From assembly GCA_023159155.1 (NCBI GenBank), contig JAJNNX010000072.1:153331-217330 (forward strand): 64,000 nt of DNA, written 5' to 3'. This stretch comes from Ustulina deusta (lineage: Eukaryota > Ascomycota > Sordariomycetes > Xylariales > Xylariaceae). The notes beneath the pieces were generated by a model. That model worked only from the letters and a program-made list of their open reading frames with translations. It had not been told where the DNA came from and made no database searches. Positions within the stretch are counted from its first letter, which is position 1, and every line of letters starts with the position of its first letter. The translations under genes and the position numbers were made by a program. Below are positions 60,494-64,000 of the stretch, piece after piece.

Positions 60494-63400
60494 CTATTTT
60501 TTTTTAAAACCAAAAGTTTAAATATAGTTTTAATTTAAAGTTACTAATAATATTAGGTTTATATAGCTTTTTTATATTATATTGTTTTATTATTATTTTT
60601 ATAATTGTTTATAAATTTATTAGCTACTGCTATATATATTTATTTTTATAATCTTATAAAATGTTTAAAAGCTTTTTTATAATCTTATAAAAAGTTTAAA
60701 AGCTTTTTTATAAGTTTTATAGAATTAATTAAGCTTAATTAGCGTATTTTTAAAATTTTAAGCTATATACTAAATATTATTAAAATTATAGTTTTTTTTA
60801 AATAACTTAATAGTATAGTTTTTTGTTTTTTTTATATATTTTTAATTATTTAACTTGTTTAACTTTAAATTTTATTTTGTTATTAATATTTTTGGCTAAA
60901 AGTAATCATTAGATTTATTAAAATAAAAAGTTATTATTTGCTTTTTATAATTAATTAGCATAAAATAAGTTTTTTATTTTATAAAAATTAGATAAGTTAA
61001 AAACATAGCTAAATTTTTATTTTTTTAGGATTTTAAAAAGTTTAATTAATTAAAAATCTAATCTAGTAATTAGTGTTTATATTATAAAGCTTTTTTTTTT
61101 TAAAAAAAACTTTATTTTTTATTTTAAAATCTATTAAGTATTTTTTTTATTAGTTTATAGCTTATATTATTTTTATATAAAAGTTGCTATATTATATATT
61201 ATTTTTTAAACGTTCTAAGTTTAATAAACTAGGTTAAGCGCTTATTATTTAGTATTAAAATTTATAATAGTTTTTTTAATATTTATTATTAAAAGGTTTT
61301 ATGTTTTAATTTCTATTACTACTTTTAATAATAATATATTAATTAATAAATATTATAAAAAATTATATATAAAATTTAAAATAAAAAAATAAATATTTTA
61401 ATTGTTTTAATATTTATTAATATAAAAATAAAGTTATTAGTCTAGTTTTTAATTAGTTAATTTTATTGTTTTTTAGGTTTAAAAGTAATAAATACTACTA
61501 AAGCAATATTTAATACTTATAAAACTATTAATTATTATTATAAATTTAGAAATAAAGAGTCCTATATTATTTAATATTTATATATTTAGTATATTAAAAA
61601 ATCTATATAGACTTTTATAGTATTATATAGTTAGTAATTTTATAATATTTATTTTTTTGCTAAATAAAGTTGTAATTAAATAGCTAAACTTATTTATAAA
61701 TATTTATATATAGTTATAACTTTATTAGTTAAATAATATATTTTTATTATTTATTATTATATATTATTATATTATAGCTAGTATAAATAATAAATAAAAA
61801 AAGCTAGAAGTTTTGTTTTATAATATTTTGTTTTTTTTATAGTTATAATAATTATATTTTAAATAAAGCTAATAATATTTTTGTTCTAATATTTTAATTA
61901 TTTTGTTTTAACTTTAGTATATAGTAATTAAAAATATATAAGTTTTTTGAATTAAAGCTATATAAAAAAAAATAATCTTATTTAAAATAACTTTAAGTAT
62001 ATATAGCTTTTTATTTTTATTTTTTAGATCTTATAGCTAGTTTTTTTATTTAATTAGGTTTATTAGGTTAGCTTTTTAGAAAATATTAGGTAAAAGGTCT
62101 ATAGTTAATATAGGACCTAGTATTTTGTTAGGCAGAACTAATACTATTATTTTTTTTTTAGTTTTTTTAATTTTAATTATAAAAAGCTTAGCTATTTTTT
62201 TAATAAAATATTAAAAAATAATATTAAAGTTTAATAAAAAGTTAATTTAGTATACTTATTATATTAATAAAATCTATTTATTTAAAAAATATAATAAAAT
62301 TTAATAATTAGTTATTATAAAAAACTTAGTTTTAAAAAGCTTTAAATAGTAGTATTTTAAAGTTTATATTACTACTAGAAATTTATACTTTTAAATTAAG
62401 TAAGCTTGCTTAATTAATATTATTGTTTTAAAAAATATTTTATAAGTTTTTAAGTTATATTTTTTTTTTATTGCCAGATAATTTTTTTTATTATATTATA
62501 TAAAATATTTGTTTTTATTTATATTAGTTAGCCGGGCTTAAAAAAAGCTAAAACAAATATTTTATATATTTAAAAGTTTATTTTTATTTTAGTTCTATTA
62601 TAAATAGCTTATTTTTTTTAATAGTTAATTTAAAAAGGCAGTAATTTTACTAATATAATAAATAAATATATAAACATAATTATAAAGCTTAAAAAATAAC
62701 TAGATTAATTTAGTATTTTTAAAATTATTTTTAAATAATTAATAATAAATATATTAAAACAAAACTTTTTAATATTTTTTTAATATTTGGCTTAATATAA
62801 ACAATAAATTATTTTTTTATAATAAGTCTAGTAGTATTTTTTAGTTTTAAAATAAATCAAAATATTATTTATATAAATATTTATAAATTTATTTAAAAGT
62901 TTTTAAATTTATATATTAATAAAAGTTTAGTATTAAATAGGTTTTATTTTTAAACTAAGTAATAAAACTTTTTATTAAAATATTTTTTTATAAGTTTAAA
63001 AAAAAATAATATTATAATAATTAAATATAATATTACTAATATTTAAAACTAATATAATTTAGTTTTTTAAATATATATTTTTTTATTAATAATTAATTAT
63101 AAACTTATATTTAATTAATTTAGGTTTAAATATAAATAAAATAAAAATAATATTTAAATTTATATTTTATTTAATAAAATTTATAACTAATAGTTTATTT
63201 ATAAACTTTTTTTTAAATAAAATAAACTATATAAATATTTAGTATTAATAAAGCTTAAAAATATTTTTTTTATTATCAAGTTCTAGTACTATATTAAATT
63301 TTAGTTATAATAGTAATAAAGTTTTAAATCTTTTTTTTAAAAAAAATCTTTTTAAATATAATAGCTAAAAAAGCAAAAAACTTTATATTAATTTTATATA

Positions 63401-64000
63401 TTTAAAGTTTTTTTTTTAAAAATAAGATTAGTTTATTATTAAAAATCTTTTATAATACTACTTAATTAATTTAAATCTATTTTTTTAATAAAATATTAAT
63501 TATTTGTGAATTCTTTTTAAATAATTTAATATAATTATTTTTAGTTATTATAAATTTAATTATAATAAATTTTTTAAAGTTTTCTTTAGCTAATTGCTTT
63601 TATTTATTTTAATAGAAATAATTTTAAAAGTTTTATATAATTTTTTTAATAGTAGCTTAGTTTTTTTTTTTAGAAATTATTATATAAACCTTTTTTATTT
63701 TAAGTTTAGAAGTCTTAGGTTTTTTTTTGTTTTTTTAGTTTTGGTTATTTTTTGAATAATTCTTTTATTTTTAAAAAATTATTTTAATATTTAATAATAT
63801 TTTTTTAATATTTAATTATATTAATTAGTATTTTTTTATATTGTTAGGTCTATATTTTATTATTTATAGCTAAAAAGTTTAATTATAATCATTAATAAAA
63901 AATATACTAATAAAAATAAATTATTTAGTTAGATTAATTATTATTTTTAAGTTTTTATTAAAATATTTTATTTTATTAACTATTTAATACTAATAATAAT
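60257..64000 (-). mobile_element. E4: Gypsy retrotransposon of family E, cut by window edge
   Basis: It begins with an inverted LTR (60257-60493) and continues through E internal sequence in the same order as E3. It has no insertion at the site where LTR3 split E3 (uninterrupted near 63085), so it documents the empty site. It is RIP-damaged. The 5' part is beyond the window. Confidence 0.85.

Overview
The window looks like part of a filamentous ascomycete (Pezizomycotina) nuclear chromosome with a strongly two-speed layout. Long, extremely AT-rich blocks of dead retrotransposons alternate with short islands of normal composition whose genes carry small GT-AG introns of 50-130 bp. Loss of C and G is confined to repeats present in several diverged copies, and TpA is very common. 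This is the pattern expected from repeat-induced point mutation (RIP), which is known only from fungi. The genus cannot be named from the sequence.

Left block (1-21.3 kb): nested LTR retrotransposons. One family, called E here (Gypsy-type pol, LTRs of about 240 bp, about 5.8 kb unnested), occurs four times: E1 (1-2612, cut by the window edge), E2 (7542-20361), E3 (35031-48158, minus strand) and E4 (60257-64000, minus strand, cut by the edge). A Copia-type internal region (2613-7541) lies exactly between an E1 LTR and an E2 LTR. E2 is split by a second Gypsy element (12288-19150, TSD TTTAT) and by a small 174-bp insertion that shows no RIP. E3 is split by a third LTR element (37940-45173). E3 has an intact 5-bp target duplication (ATAAG).

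Centre (21.37-35.03 kb): a scrap of normal-composition DNA is followed by a RIP-damaged DNA transposon with 50-bp terminal inverted repeats (21924-25332) that carries a solo LTR. Next comes a compact four-gene island: an intradiol ring-cleavage dioxygenase (minus), an adenylation-thiolation-reductase NRPS-like carboxylate reductase (plus, divergent from the first), a short-chain dehydrogenase (minus), and an MCT-type major facilitator transporter (plus). The four functions would fit a small aromatic-acid metabolic cluster with its own transporter. That link is inference from co-location only.

Right block (35.03-64 kb): E3, then an AT-rich spacer with an octanucleotide satellite. A lone 2.6-kb island follows, holding an intact five-exon protein-kinase-like gene (50957-52364). 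After it come more unclassified RIP-degraded DNA, a degenerate tandem array of roughly 160-330-bp spacing (57.4-60.25 kb), and E4.

Intact protein-coding genes supported here: five. No rRNA, convincing tRNA or CRISPR array was seen.
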